Assembly: GCF_030409685.1 (NCBI RefSeq)
Contig: NZ_JAUFQJ010000006.1
Coordinates: 620,001 to 684,000 of the forward strand
DNA: 64,000 nucleotides
Direction: 5' to 3'
Origin: Ferruginibacter paludis
GTDB lineage: Bacteria > Bacteroidota > Bacteroidia > Chitinophagales > Chitinophagaceae
Made by a program: the position numbers and the translations under genes. This document shows positions 44,002 to 52,294 of the stretch, piece by piece (the first letter of the stretch is position 1; every line of letters begins with the position of its first letter). The notes below the pieces were generated by a model. That model was not told where the DNA came from and did no database searches. It saw only the letters and a program-made list of their open reading frames with translations.

Positions 44002-44385
44002 TTATTTTGCATTTTTTATCCGGTCCGCTTCTGCATCAAACATACCCATCAGGCTGCCGGTTGTATGATCCTCGTCTTTTTTGTCCATCACAAGATTAAC
44101 GTCATACCCCTGGGTGGTAAAATATACTGTCAGCTGTGTCTCTTTTAATTCTGCACTGGAGATCTTCGCCATTTCCTTACCTGTAGAATCCTGAACAACG
44201 CCGGTCATTAAACTATCTTTCTTTTCCAGAACAAGTATCATCTTGCTGTCTCCATTGGGTGTGCCTTTTACCAGCACATTCCAGCTACCACTAAAATAAC
44301 CTGCACCTGTTTTTGCCTGGGCGTTTGCACCCATTGATAATAAAAGGAAAAAAGCGCCTGCGATAAATACATTGATTTTTTTCAT
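44002..44385 (-). CDS. Small secreted hypothetical protein
   Basis: 127 residues with the signal peptide MKKINVFIAGAFFLLLSMGA (cleavage near NAQA). The mature domain is a small beta-rich fold: GSWNVLVKGTPNGDSKMILV, DSLMTGVVQDSTGKEMAKIS, QLTVYFTTQGYDVNLVM. This pattern is common in Bacteroidota secreted proteins of unknown role. It starts 84 bp from the first Nudix-regulator palindrome, so it is probably controlled by it, and it heads the minus-strand carbohydrate genes. Confidence 0.75.
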   Translation of the reverse strand: MKKINVFIAGAFFLLLSMGANAQAKTGAGYFSGSWNVLVKGTPNGDSKMILVLEKKDSLMTGVVQDSTGKEMAKISSAELKETQLTVYFTTQGYDVNLVMDKKDEDHTTGSLMGMFDAEADRIKNAK

Positions 44386-44468
44386 TGTAATTTTTTTTTG
44401 TTGTTTGATTAAAAATTGATTGAACTAAAATGTAATTCACGAACTGATATCCTTCAGAAAATAATCAA

Positions 44469-44485
44469 TCCGTAATTTTTACGGA
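44469..44485. promoter_or_regulatory. Palindromic operator 1 of the Nudix-type regulator
   Basis: TCCGTA-ATTTT-TACGGA is a perfect 6-bp inverted repeat with 5-bp spacer. Its sister is at 44525-44541. It lies between the divergent genes 44002-44385 and 44581-45354. This is the sort of operator used by Nudix-related regulators such as AraR/NrtR in Bacteroidota. Confidence 0.65.
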
Positions 44486-44524
44486 ATAAAAGTATAATGA
44501 AAGTTTTAAACAACAAAATATTAT

Positions 44525-44562
44525 TCCGTATTTTTTACAGAATAATATTTTTTGTAGCTTTG
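44525..44562 (+). promoter_or_regulatory. Operator 2 and promoter of the Nudix-type regulator gene
   Basis: TCCGTA-TTTTT-TACAGA (44525-44541) matches operator 1 with one mismatch, 56 bp away. A perfect TAnnTTTG element, TAGCTTTG, follows at 44555-44562, so the operator covers the expected -33 region. The ATG is at 44581. This arrangement suggests autorepression. Confidence 0.65.
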
Positions 44563-44580
44563 GGTGCTTAAACATTAGTT

Positions 44581-45354
44581 ATGAAAAATTTAAAAAGGCA
44601 GGAAGCAATGTTGAATTCAGATGAATTACTCCGCAATGTGGCGGTGGACAATGTAATTTTTGGCTATAGTGACAGAGAGTTGAAGGTGCTGTTGCAACAG
44701 CCATTTGTTTTAGATAAATGGACGATCACTGGTGGCTACATAAAAAAAACAGAAACCATACAAGAAGCTGCAAAGAGGGTGGCGTTTGAACGGACAGGAT
44801 TAAAAAAATTATTTTTTGAGCAGTTCCGTTCTTTTGGTACGCCGGTAAGAAACACCGATCCAGGGTTTAATGCTAAGCATTTAAGCGAACTGACTGGAAT
44901 TAAGGTGCCGACAGATTTATGGATATTTGACTATTTTGTATCGGTCGGGTTTTACACCCTGACAGAATTCTCAAAGGTAAAAGTGAAAAAAGGTGAAATA
45001 GAAACTGACTGCAGGTGGTGGCCGGTGAACGATTTGCCTAAGATGATGTTTGATCACAAAATGATTGTTGCCGAAGCGCTGAAAGCGTTGCGACTGCATA
45101 TCGCCCATTACCCGATTGGATATGAATTGCTTCCTGAAAAATTCACTTTGCCAGAAATCCATAATCTTTACGAAACCATTCTTGGCAGGCCGCTGGATGA
45201 TAGAAATTTTTCTAAACGCCTGATTGCAGCTGGCATTCTTGTTAAACTGAATGAGAAAAGACAGATCGGAGCTCACCGTGCTCCATTCCTTTACAAATTC
45301 GATAAGGAAAAATATGATGAGGGATTGAAAAGTGGTGTTACCCTGGCCTTTTGA
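44581..45354 (+). CDS. Nudix-related transcriptional regulator (NrtR/AraR type)
   Basis: 257 residues. The N-terminal two thirds are a Nudix fold (LLRNVAVDNVIFGYSDRELK, WTITGGYIKKTETIQEAAKR), but the Nudix box is degenerate: the consensus GG...E...A...RE...EE...G lacks the REVQEE glutamates (RVAFERTGL). It should therefore bind a ligand rather than hydrolyse it. The C-terminal winged helix is PEIHNLYETILGRPLDDRNF and SKRLIAAGILVKL. In Bacteroides such proteins control arabinose and other sugar genes. Two matching palindromes lie upstream, and the GH2/GH43 genes lie on the other side. Confidence 0.88.
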   Translation: MKNLKRQEAMLNSDELLRNVAVDNVIFGYSDRELKVLLQQPFVLDKWTITGGYIKKTETIQEAAKRVAFERTGLKKLFFEQFRSFGTPVRNTDPGFNAKHLSELTGIKVPTDLWIFDYFVSVGFYTLTEFSKVKVKKGEIETDCRWWPVNDLPKMMFDHKMIVAEALKALRLHIAHYPIGYELLPEKFTLPEIHNLYETILGRPLDDRNFSKRLIAAGILVKLNEKRQIGAHRAPFLYKFDKEKYDEGLKSGVTLAF

Positions 45355-45467
45355 ATTTCTTTTTATTCTGAAACGGTGCCAAATCTTAATGTAAACTTTC
45401 CACGTGGGGTAAAGCAATCAGAAATAAATATGAAGTGCTGTGATAATCTGTCCGAAATGTGTCCGAA

Positions 45468-45499
45468 AAATATATAAGGCCCTGATTATCAGGGCCTTA
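45468..45499 (-). terminator. Terminator after tRNA-Pro
   Basis: TAAGGCCCTGAT (45475-45486) and ATCAGGGCCTTA (45488-45499) form a long perfect stem. On the minus strand it is followed by ATATATTTTTC. It starts 4 bp after the tRNA 3' end. Confidence 0.8.
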
Positions 45500-45502
45500 T
45501 TG

Positions 45503-45576
45503 TCGGGACGACAAGATTCGAACTTGCGACCCCCAGACCCCCAGCCTGGTGCGCTACCGGCCTGCGCTACGTCCCG
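45503..45576 (-). tRNA. tRNA-Pro (anticodon GGG)
   Basis: 74 nt on the minus strand. The acceptor stem pairs CGGGACG at the 5' end with CGTCCCG at the 3' end. The D arm is TAGCGCAGGCCGGTAGCGC. The anticodon stem CCAGG/TCTGG carries the loop CTGGGGG, with GGG at positions 34-36. The T arm contains GTTCGAAT. Discriminator A73 is present and the CCA end is not encoded. A strong terminator follows. Confidence 0.93.
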
Positions 45577-45684
45577 AAAAAGAATTTTAACATGCCCGGG
45601 GTGTAATAATGGGATTGCAAATGTAGTAGAAATTTTCAATTTTAAAAACACAACATATTGTACCTTAGCGCAACTTTTTAATTC

Positions 45685-46959
45685 ATGAAGGTTTTAATCA
45701 AGCAAACTACCATCGTCCATTCTTCTTCGCCGTTTAACGGAACACAGCAAGATATTTTTATTGAAGATGGCATTATTCAGTCGATTTCAGACAACATCAA
45801 TCAGCCGGCCGATATTGTAATTGAACAGCCCAACCTGCATACCAGCATCGGTTGGATGGATATGTACAGTCATTTTTGTGACCCCGGGTACGAATACAGG
45901 GAAACGCTGGAAACGGGCGCCCTTGCGGCAGCAACCGGTGGCTTTACAGACGTGATGGTGGTACCCAATACCAACCCGGTGGTACATACCAAATCGCAGG
46001 TGGAGTATATTGTTCAAAAATCAAATCAGCTGGTAGCCAATGTTCACCCGATGGGTGCGGTTACTAAAAATGCAGCGGGTACAGAACTGGCTGAAATGTA
46101 TGATATGCACCAGTCTGGTGCCGTGGCTTTCACCGATGGTACCAGCAGCATTCAATCGCCCGGGCTTTTATTAAAAGCACTACAATATGTGCTGGCGTTT
46201 GACGGTACCATTTTGCAGGTGGCAGATGATAAAACTATCAATCCGCAGGGATTGATGAATGAAGGTATTACCAGCACCCAATTGGGTTTGCCGGGAAAAC
46301 CGGCTATTGCAGAAGAACTGATGATTGCCAGGGACATTGACCTGGTAAAATATACCGGTTCAAAAATTCATTTTACGGGTGTATCAACAAAAAAAGGAAT
46401 TGAGTTAATTACGGCAGCAAAAGCGGCTGGTTTAAAGATAAGTTTTTCGGTCACTCCTTACCACGCTGTTTTTTGTGATGAGGACCTTACGGAATACGAT
46501 ACGAATTTAAAAGTGAATCCACCGCTGAGAACAAGAGAAGATATGCTGGCAGTAAGATCGGCCATTTTAAATGGAGCAGTTGATGCTATTGCAAGCCATC
46601 ATATTCCGCAGAATTATGATAGTAAGGTATGTGAATTTGAATATGCCAAAAATGGTATGATTGGGCTGGAGACTTTGTTTGGCGCACTCAGCCATATTTT
46701 ACCTGCCAACGAAAATGGCTGGACTGTCGAAAAATTAATTACTTTATTAAGTGTTGCACCCAGAAATATTTTTAACCTGCCGGTGCCTGAAATAAAAGAA
46801 GGCGCCAGCGCTTCGCTTACCCTATTCAATCCTTCTGCCAGCTATACTTTTGATGAAACAATGATTGCTTCCAAATCGAAAAACACACCTTTTATTGGCA
46901 GGCCTTTAACTGGTAAAGTGATCGGCATTGTAAACGGCAATAAAAATTATTTTAATTAA
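45685..46959 (+). CDS. Dihydroorotase-family protein with altered metal-binding site
   Basis: 424 residues, full length for a class I dihydroorotase/allantoinase-type amidohydrolase. The canonical DxHxHxRxPG reads DMYSHFCDPG (59-68): the first His is Tyr61 and the Arg is Cys65. The SDHAPH segment reads SHHIPQ, so the active-site Asp is replaced by His. Other ligands remain (IHFTGVST, VTPYHAVF). Bacteroidota often carry this divergent PyrC-like form. It may be a non-catalytic partner or act on another cyclic amide. It is followed 1 bp later by the DUF4199 gene. Confidence 0.85.
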   Translation: MKVLIKQTTIVHSSSPFNGTQQDIFIEDGIIQSISDNINQPADIVIEQPNLHTSIGWMDMYSHFCDPGYEYRETLETGALAAATGGFTDVMVVPNTNPVVHTKSQVEYIVQKSNQLVANVHPMGAVTKNAAGTELAEMYDMHQSGAVAFTDGTSSIQSPGLLLKALQYVLAFDGTILQVADDKTINPQGLMNEGITSTQLGLPGKPAIAEELMIARDIDLVKYTGSKIHFTGVSTKKGIELITAAKAAGLKISFSVTPYHAVFCDEDLTEYDTNLKVNPPLRTREDMLAVRSAILNGAVDAIASHHIPQNYDSKVCEFEYAKNGMIGLETLFGALSHILPANENGWTVEKLITLLSVAPRNIFNLPVPEIKEGASASLTLFNPSASYTFDETMIASKSKNTPFIGRPLTGKVIGIVNGNKNYFN

Positions 46960-46960
46960 A

Positions 46961-47458
46961 ATGAAGCAAACAACTCCTGCACAAAAAGGCCTGCTTACCG
47001 GCGGGCTCATGATTGTTGCTTCGCTGTTTTCGTTGTACATTTTAAAGAACCCGGTTGAAAGTGAGTTTCAGTTTTTGGTGTACTGCATTTTTTGTTTTGG
47101 CATTGTGTGGAGCATGGTGAGCTATTTCAGATCGGAAAATGACAAGAAAAATTTTGGCACTTATTTTTCCATCGGCTTTCAAACTTTTGTGGTGGTGTCT
47201 TTATTGATGGCAGTATTTGCTTTTATTTATTTTAGTTTGCACCCGGAATTCAGGGATAGCAAGATTGCAGAAAACAGCAAATTGCTATTGCAACAAGGCA
47301 ATCATTTACCGAAGGAAATTGAAGAGAATGCTGTGCAATTAAAAAAGATGTTTATGCCGATGATGATATCTGCCGCCATTTTCAGGTATCTGATTATTGG
47401 TGCGCTGGTTACCGTAATTGCAGCTGGCTTTTTAAGCAAAAAGAATAATGCTTCATGA
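46961..47458 (+). CDS. DUF4199 membrane protein
   Basis: 165 residues with four hydrophobic helices (about 12-30, 35-55, 70-95 and 130-155): GLLTGGLMIVASLFSLYILK, FLVYCIFCFGIVWSMVSYF, FVVVSLLMAVFAFIYFSL, ISAAIFRYLIIGALVTVIAA. The family is confined to Bacteroidota and has no known function. It starts directly after the dihydroorotase-like stop and is cotranscribed. The loop between helices 3 and 4 is charged and helical (EIEENAVQLKKMF). Confidence 0.85.
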   Translation: MKQTTPAQKGLLTGGLMIVASLFSLYILKNPVESEFQFLVYCIFCFGIVWSMVSYFRSENDKKNFGTYFSIGFQTFVVVSLLMAVFAFIYFSLHPEFRDSKIAENSKLLLQQGNHLPKEIEENAVQLKKMFMPMMISAAIFRYLIIGALVTVIAAGFLSKKNNAS

Positions 47459-47669
47459 TTAGAATGCCTGTTTTTCTTTATCAGCATATGTTTTCAATCG
47501 GTCGTCGTTGTGTCAGCCGATAGCTATCGGCTCCCTTTTACTTTTACAGCAATGGGCAACAACAAAAACGAAGATTAAACAAATTAAAAACGGACAAATA
47601 AAACAGGCTGCATCCTTTCATATTAATTTTGGTGTAACAAATTTGAAAGCGATCCTTAAAGCTGAAAAA

Positions 47670-47723
47670 GTACAAGAGGGCGATGCAACGATGTTCCACA
47701 TTGCTTTGTAGCCCGGACCAAAA
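47670..47723. repeat. Dispersed 54-bp repeat, copy 1
   Basis: Begins GTACAAGAGGGCGATGCAAC and ends AGCCCGGACCAAAA. It matches 61066-61119 at 48 of 54 positions, with all differences in the middle. It is intergenic, before the GT2 gene. Confidence 0.8.
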
Positions 47724-47781
47724 AAAATAGAATACGCAATCATTTATTTTAGAAAGCTTATTGCAAACAAAAAAGACAACC

Positions 47782-48723
47782 ATGGATCTGTCAGTGATAG
47801 TGCCACTTTTTAACGAAGACGAATCTTTGCCGGAGTTAACTGCCTGGATTGAAAGGGTGATGCGTGCCAACAACTTCAGTTATGAAGTGATTATGGTGGA
47901 TGATGGCAGCAGCGATAACTCCTGGCAGGTAATAGAGTTGCTGCGTAAACAAAATGATTGTATAAGGGGCATCCGGTTTCAAAGAAATTATGGTAAAAGC
48001 GCCGCTTTAAATGAAGGTTTTAAGGCCGCGAAAGGGGATGTAATAATTACCATGGATGCGGATATGCAAGACAGTCCGGATGAAATACCGGAGCTGCGTA
48101 GCATGATTGTAAACGATGGATTTGATATGGTAAGTGGCTGGAAGAAAAAACGCTTCGATAACAAACTCACTAAAAATATTCCTTCCAAGTTATTCAATGC
48201 AGCGGCCAGCCGGTCGAGCGGTATCTACCTTCACGATTTTAATTGCGGGCTGAAAGCTTATAAAAACAAGTTGATAAAAAGTATAGAAGTCTATGGCGAA
48301 ATGCATCGCTACATTCCGGTGCTGGCCAAGTGGGCAGGCTTTAAAAAGATTGGCGAAAAAGTAGTGGAACACCGGCCCCGGAAATATGGCGTTACCAAAT
48401 TTGGCTGGAGCCGTTTTATCAATGGATTTTTAGACCTTGCTTCCATCATGTTCATGGGTAAGTTTGGTAAAAGACCCATGCATATTTTTGGATTGTGGGG
48501 CAGCATTGTTTTTTTTATTGGTACCATTATCTGGATCTGGTTGTTTGTCGCCAAAATATTTTTCGATAAGTTTAATATGACGGACAGGCCGCTGTTTTAT
48601 GTAGGCATCATCTCGATTGTTATTGGTACGCAATTATTTTTAGCCGGTTTTTTGGGCGAACTGATAGCAAGGAATTCAAGCGACAGAAATACATATTTGA
48701 TTGAAGAAAAAATGGGCGTTTGA
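47782..48723 (+). CDS. Family 2 glycosyltransferase, polyprenyl-phosphate type with two C-terminal membrane helices
   Basis: 313 residues from ATG 47782 (MDLSVIVPLFNEDESLPEL). The GT-A domain has VDDGSSDNSW, MDADMQDSPDEI (DxD metal site) and HRYIPVLAKWAGF. Two C-terminal helices (about 228-252 and 270-292) anchor it to the membrane. This is the architecture of dolichol/undecaprenyl-phosphate mannosyl- or glucosyltransferases of the DPM1/GtrB type, which supply lipid-linked sugars. An upstream TTG (47761) is possible but less likely. Confidence 0.9.
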   Translation: MDLSVIVPLFNEDESLPELTAWIERVMRANNFSYEVIMVDDGSSDNSWQVIELLRKQNDCIRGIRFQRNYGKSAALNEGFKAAKGDVIITMDADMQDSPDEIPELRSMIVNDGFDMVSGWKKKRFDNKLTKNIPSKLFNAAASRSSGIYLHDFNCGLKAYKNKLIKSIEVYGEMHRYIPVLAKWAGFKKIGEKVVEHRPRKYGVTKFGWSRFINGFLDLASIMFMGKFGKRPMHIFGLWGSIVFFIGTIIWIWLFVAKIFFDKFNMTDRPLFYVGIISIVIGTQLFLAGFLGELIARNSSDRNTYLIEEKMGV

Positions 48724-48725
48724 TA

Positions 48726-48744
48726 GAACGCTGATGACACAGAT
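48726..48744 (+). repeat. Left inverted repeat of the GxxExxY cassette
   Basis: GAACGCTGATGACACAGAT is the reverse complement, at 18 of 19 positions, of the sequence at 49302-49320. The two enclose the GxxExxY gene. CGGATTTTTCACGGATTTTT follows on the inner side, a sequence often met next to this gene family. Confidence 0.75.
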
Positions 48745-48857
48745 CGGGCGGATTTTTCACGGATTTTTTTTAAAAGATGGGCTGATAAGCCAGGTTTGAT
48801 TTGGGCCTGGAGGAATTGACACAACTGATTTTAAACAGATTTTATAAAATAATTTAT

Positions 48858-49247
48858 ATGCTGCTTCATCAGGAAACAACCGATCTGATTATAAAATGCT
48901 TTTATAAGGTTTACAACGAGCTTGGCTTTGGATTTTTAGAAAAAGTGTATGAAAATGCCATGCTGATTGAACTACGGGCTAACGGATTGATTGCACCAAA
49001 GCAGGTTCCTGTAGAAGTATTTTACGAAGGCATTTTAGTGGGCAGTTATTTCGCCGACATCATCGTTGAAGATAAAATAATTATTGAATTGAAAGCAGGC
49101 GAAGGCCTGTTAGTTGAGGAGCATGAGTTGCAATTGATAAACTATTTAAAAGCAACAAAAATGGAAGTAGGCCTGTTGCTTTTCTTTGGAAAAAAGCCGC
49201 AGTTCAAAAGAAAAATATTTACAAATAACAATAAAAATCAGTTTTAA
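48858..49247 (+). CDS. GxxExxY protein
   Basis: 129 residues from MLLHQETTDLIIKCFYKVYN. The naming motif is in GFGFLEKVYENAM (G-x-x-E-x-x-Y). A nuclease-like core follows: VGSYFADIIVEDKIIIELKA has the D...ExK spacing of the PD-(D/E)xK superfamily, then LQLINYLKATKMEVGLLLFF. The function is unknown. Such genes are scattered in many copies and are often inside repeat-bounded units. Here the gene is alone between inverted repeats, so it may be a small mobile or self-spreading element. An upstream in-frame start at 48801 would run into the repeat and is less likely. Confidence 0.85.
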   Translation: MLLHQETTDLIIKCFYKVYNELGFGFLEKVYENAMLIELRANGLIAPKQVPVEVFYEGILVGSYFADIIVEDKIIIELKAGEGLLVEEHELQLINYLKATKMEVGLLLFFGKKPQFKRKIFTNNNKNQF

Positions 49248-49301
49248 ATCCATGCCTTTAATATCATCTGCGTTCCATAAAATCAGTGTTAAATCAGCCT
49301 A

Positions 49302-49320
49302 ATCAGTGTCATCAGCGTTC
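49302..49320 (-). repeat. Right inverted repeat of the GxxExxY cassette
   Basis: ATCAGTGTCATCAGCGTTC, matching the left repeat in inverted orientation. The TGCGTTCCATAAAATCAGTG sequence at 49269 shows a second, shorter copy of the same unit just before it. Confidence 0.75.
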
Positions 49321-50463
49321 CATAAAAATATCGTCATCATTGGCCCGGCGCATCCTTTGCGGGGCGGGTTGGCATCTTACGATGAAAGGCTTGCAAAGGA
49401 ATTTCAAGAGCAAGGCCATACCGTTAGCATTTATACATTTTCTTTACAATACCCCGGTTTTTTATTTCCAGGCACCACGCAATTTTCCACTGAGCCTGCG
49501 CCTGCCGACCTGGATATTCATGTACGCATCAACTCAGTTAACCCGCTTAACTGGATCAGCGTAGGAATGGAACTAAAAAGGCAACAACCTGATTTAATTG
49601 TGGTGCGTTACTGGCTGCCGTTTATGGGGCCCTGCCTGGGCAGCATCTTGCGGATTGTAAAACAAAACAGGCATACCAGCATAGTCTGCATAGCCGATAA
49701 CATTATCCCACACGAAAAACGGATTGGCGATGTTGCTTTTACAAAATATTTTGTACCGCCCATTGATGCGTTTATCACCATGAGCGAAAAAGTATTAAGT
49801 GATCTGCCCCTGTTTGCGAAAGGCAAACCAGCCAAATTTGTGGCGCATCCGTTGTACGATAATTTTGGAGAAAAGCTAAGTCTGCAGGAAGCACGGCAAC
49901 ATTTAAATATTCCGGAGAATGAAAAAATAATGTTGTTTTTCGGCTTCATAAGAAAGTACAAAGGGCTTGACATTTTGTTAGACGCCATAAAAATATTGAA
50001 AGCTTCAAAGTACCCGCCTTTACGCGATGGGGGCAAACTCTTAATAGCCGGCGAATTTTACGAAGACAGAAAACCTTACGACGAGCAGATAGCAAAACTC
50101 GGCATTGAGGACTGGCTGATATTAAGAACAGAATTTATTGCCGACAGCGAAGTAAAATATTATTTAAGTGCCGCAGACGTAGTGATTCAGCCCTACAGAA
50201 GCGCCACCCAGAGCGGCGTTACTCCCCTCGCCTATCATTTTGAAAAACCCATGATTGTTACCAACGTCGGAGGCTTACCCAGCCTTGTTCCGGACGATAA
50301 AGTGGGGCTGATTGCGGAGCCAACCGCCGAGTCCATTGCAGCAAAAATCACAGAGTTTTTTCAAAAAGGTGCAGCGCATTTTTTACCGCATTTAATTGAA
50401 GAAAAGAAAAAATACAGCTGGGCAAAAATGGTGGAAACCATATTTGATGTGGCTGGCCTTTAG
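49306..50463 (+). CDS. GT4-type glycosyltransferase
   Basis: 385 residues. GT-B fold: N-terminal NIVIIGPAHPLRGGLASYDE, C-terminal nucleotide-sugar site MLFFGFIRKYKGLDILLDAI and YRSATQSGVTPLAYHFEKPM (the donor-binding Glu/Gly segment). The start is odd: the only in-frame start candidate before NIVIIG is the GTG at 49306, which lies inside the right repeat of the GxxExxY cassette, with a TAA just upstream. The repeat insertion has probably replaced the native N-terminus or leader. It leads the heptose gene cluster and may transfer heptose or another sugar. Confidence 0.88.
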   Translation: MSSAFHKNIVIIGPAHPLRGGLASYDERLAKEFQEQGHTVSIYTFSLQYPGFLFPGTTQFSTEPAPADLDIHVRINSVNPLNWISVGMELKRQQPDLIVVRYWLPFMGPCLGSILRIVKQNRHTSIVCIADNIIPHEKRIGDVAFTKYFVPPIDAFITMSEKVLSDLPLFAKGKPAKFVAHPLYDNFGEKLSLQEARQHLNIPENEKIMLFFGFIRKYKGLDILLDAIKILKASKYPPLRDGGKLLIAGEFYEDRKPYDEQIAKLGIEDWLILRTEFIADSEVKYYLSAADVVIQPYRSATQSGVTPLAYHFEKPMIVTNVGGLPSLVPDDKVGLIAEPTAESIAAKITEFFQKGAAHFLPHLIEEKKKYSWAKMVETIFDVAGL

Positions 50464-50537
50464 TTTACTGCCGGCCTACGGCTATTATATCTTTCACCTT
50501 CCATTATTTCCTTCCGCATATTCGTTAATTTGCAGCC

Positions 50538-51560
50538 ATGATTTACAGAAGCAAAGCGCCTTTACGCATTGGTTTGGCGGGTGGTGGTACCGATGTTAGT
50601 CCTTATAGCGATGAGTATGGTGGTGCCATTTTAAATGCAACGGTATCCCTTTCTGCCTACGCCAGCATTGAGCCGCTGCAGGAGAATACTATTATTGTAG
50701 AAGCGCTTGACAGAAAAGAAAGCGAACGTTTTGACTGGGCGCCCAGCCTTCCCATCAACGGACACCTGGATTTATTGAAAGGCGTTTACAACCGTATCAA
50801 TTCCATGTACGGCCTGCCTTCATCTGGCTTTCGTTTATCTACTTTTGTTGATGCCCCTGCAGGCTCTGGTCTTGGCACTTCCTCTACACTCGTTGTCGCC
50901 ATTTTAGGCGCTTTTGTTGAAATGTTGAAACTGCCATTGGGCGATTACGATATTGCACATTTGGCCTACTCCATAGAAAGAGAAGACCTTCAACTGGCCG
51001 GGGGCAAACAAGACCAATATGCCGCCACCTTTGGAGGCGTTAATTTCATGGAATTTTATGGAGATGATAAAGTGATTGTAAATCCGCTGCGCATTCGCCC
51101 GGAATATTTGCACGAGCTGGGTAATAACCTGGTACTGTATTTTACAGCCACTTCCAGGGAAAGCGCCCATATTATAAAAGAGCAGGTAAAAAATGTAAAC
51201 AACAAAGATGAGAAAAGCATTGAAGCCATGCACCAGTTAAAGGAGCAGGCCAGGATGATGAAAGAAGCTTTGTTAAAAGGAAGGTTACATGAGATTGGTG
51301 AAATACTCGATTTTGGTTTTGAGCAGAAACGTAAGATGGCACACAATATCAGCAACGACAAAATTGAACTGATTTACAATGCCGCAAAAAAAGCAGGTGC
51401 AACCGGCGGTAAAATCAGTGGTGCAGGTGGCGGCGGTTTTATGATTTTTTATTGCCCCAACAATACCCGTTATGCAGTGATAGAAACTTTAAATACTTTT
51501 GGCGGCGAAATAAGGGATTATTCTTTCACTAAATACGGGCTGACCACCTGGACGATTTAA
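50538..51560 (+). CDS. hddA: D-glycero-alpha-D-manno-heptose 7-phosphate kinase
   Basis: 340 residues, GHMP kinase. MIYRSKAPLRIGLAGGGTDV is typical of HddA and related sugar-1-kinases. The ATP loop is DAPAGSGLGTSSTL near 106-119 and the C-terminal motif GKISGAGGGGFMIFYC near 293-308. It phosphorylates C1 of heptose 7-phosphate in the GDP-heptose pathway. The identity is supported by gmhA, hddC and gmhB in the same cluster, since GHMP family members alone are hard to separate from fucose kinases. It is cotranscribed with the downstream methyltransferase (3-bp gap). Confidence 0.9.
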   Translation: MIYRSKAPLRIGLAGGGTDVSPYSDEYGGAILNATVSLSAYASIEPLQENTIIVEALDRKESERFDWAPSLPINGHLDLLKGVYNRINSMYGLPSSGFRLSTFVDAPAGSGLGTSSTLVVAILGAFVEMLKLPLGDYDIAHLAYSIEREDLQLAGGKQDQYAATFGGVNFMEFYGDDKVIVNPLRIRPEYLHELGNNLVLYFTATSRESAHIIKEQVKNVNNKDEKSIEAMHQLKEQARMMKEALLKGRLHEIGEILDFGFEQKRKMAHNISNDKIELIYNAAKKAGATGGKISGAGGGGFMIFYCPNNTRYAVIETLNTFGGEIRDYSFTKYGLTTWTI

Positions 51561-51563
51561 CTG

Positions 51564-52286
51564 ATGTGGCTTAAATTTTTCTTAATACAAAAAACAAAAG
51601 CGCTTTTCAGCCTTTTAAAATTACATGTACTGGTAGAGCCTTTCAGCGGTTTTTTATTAAACCTTGCCTACCTGTCCAAACAATCCAAATGGATCAACCA
51701 ACAAAAAGGTCTGGCATATAATGATTTTTTTAGCGGTGACCGGTCCAGGGAAAAGCGATTTGGTTTATATGAATTTATCAATAAAAAATTTATTAAAGAT
51801 CAGCCAATGAACTACCTGGAATTTGGTGTGGCCAATGGTGGTTCTTTTTACTGGTGGTTAAAAAATCATTCTAACTCACAATCAACTTTTTCGGGCTTTG
51901 ATACCTTCTCCGGACTGCCGGAAGATTATGGTCCTTTTAAAAAAGGAGATATGAGCAATGGCAATGAAGTGTTAAAAACCGATGATACCAGGGCTGCTTT
52001 TTACCAGGGATTGTTTCAGCAAACGCTTCCCGGATTTTTAAAAACATTTAACAACGATAAGCTGACGGTGATCCATATGGATGCTGATTTATATTCCTCT
52101 ACCTTATATACCTTAACTTCTTTTGCGCCCTATTTAAAAAAAGGTGATATCATTTTATTTGATGAATTTTGCGTACCAACCCATGAATTTTTAGCAGTTA
52201 AAAATTTCACGGAATCGTACTACATCAACCTTACACCCATTGCCGCATCCAACAATTTTTTGTTTACGGCTTTGCAGGTAAATTAA
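51564..52286 (+). CDS. TylF/MycF-like SAM-dependent methyltransferase
   Basis: 240 residues. The SAM site is MNYLEFGVANGGSFYWWLKN, followed by FSGFDTFSGLPEDYG. The metal-binding acidic segment is VIHMDADLYSSTLYTL, and GDIILFDEFCV is the family's second acidic pair. Macrocin-O-methyltransferase-like enzymes add methyl groups to sugar hydroxyls. It lies between hddA and gmhA with gaps of 3 and 8 bp, so methylation of a heptose-containing glycan is a reasonable guess. Confidence 0.85.
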   Translation: MWLKFFLIQKTKALFSLLKLHVLVEPFSGFLLNLAYLSKQSKWINQQKGLAYNDFFSGDRSREKRFGLYEFINKKFIKDQPMNYLEFGVANGGSFYWWLKNHSNSQSTFSGFDTFSGLPEDYGPFKKGDMSNGNEVLKTDDTRAAFYQGLFQQTLPGFLKTFNNDKLTVIHMDADLYSSTLYTLTSFAPYLKKGDIILFDEFCVPTHEFLAVKNFTESYYINLTPIAASNNFLFTALQVN

Positions 52287-52294
52287 TTAAACAT

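Noticed and set aside
45440..45688. 82-codon plus-strand frame across the tRNA
   Set aside because: It reads through tRNA-Pro and its terminator in antisense and has no protein resemblance.
47508..47711. 67-codon frame ending in KVQEGDATMFHIAL
   Set aside because: Its last third is the 54-bp dispersed repeat, and the other copy encodes a different frame, so it is not coding.
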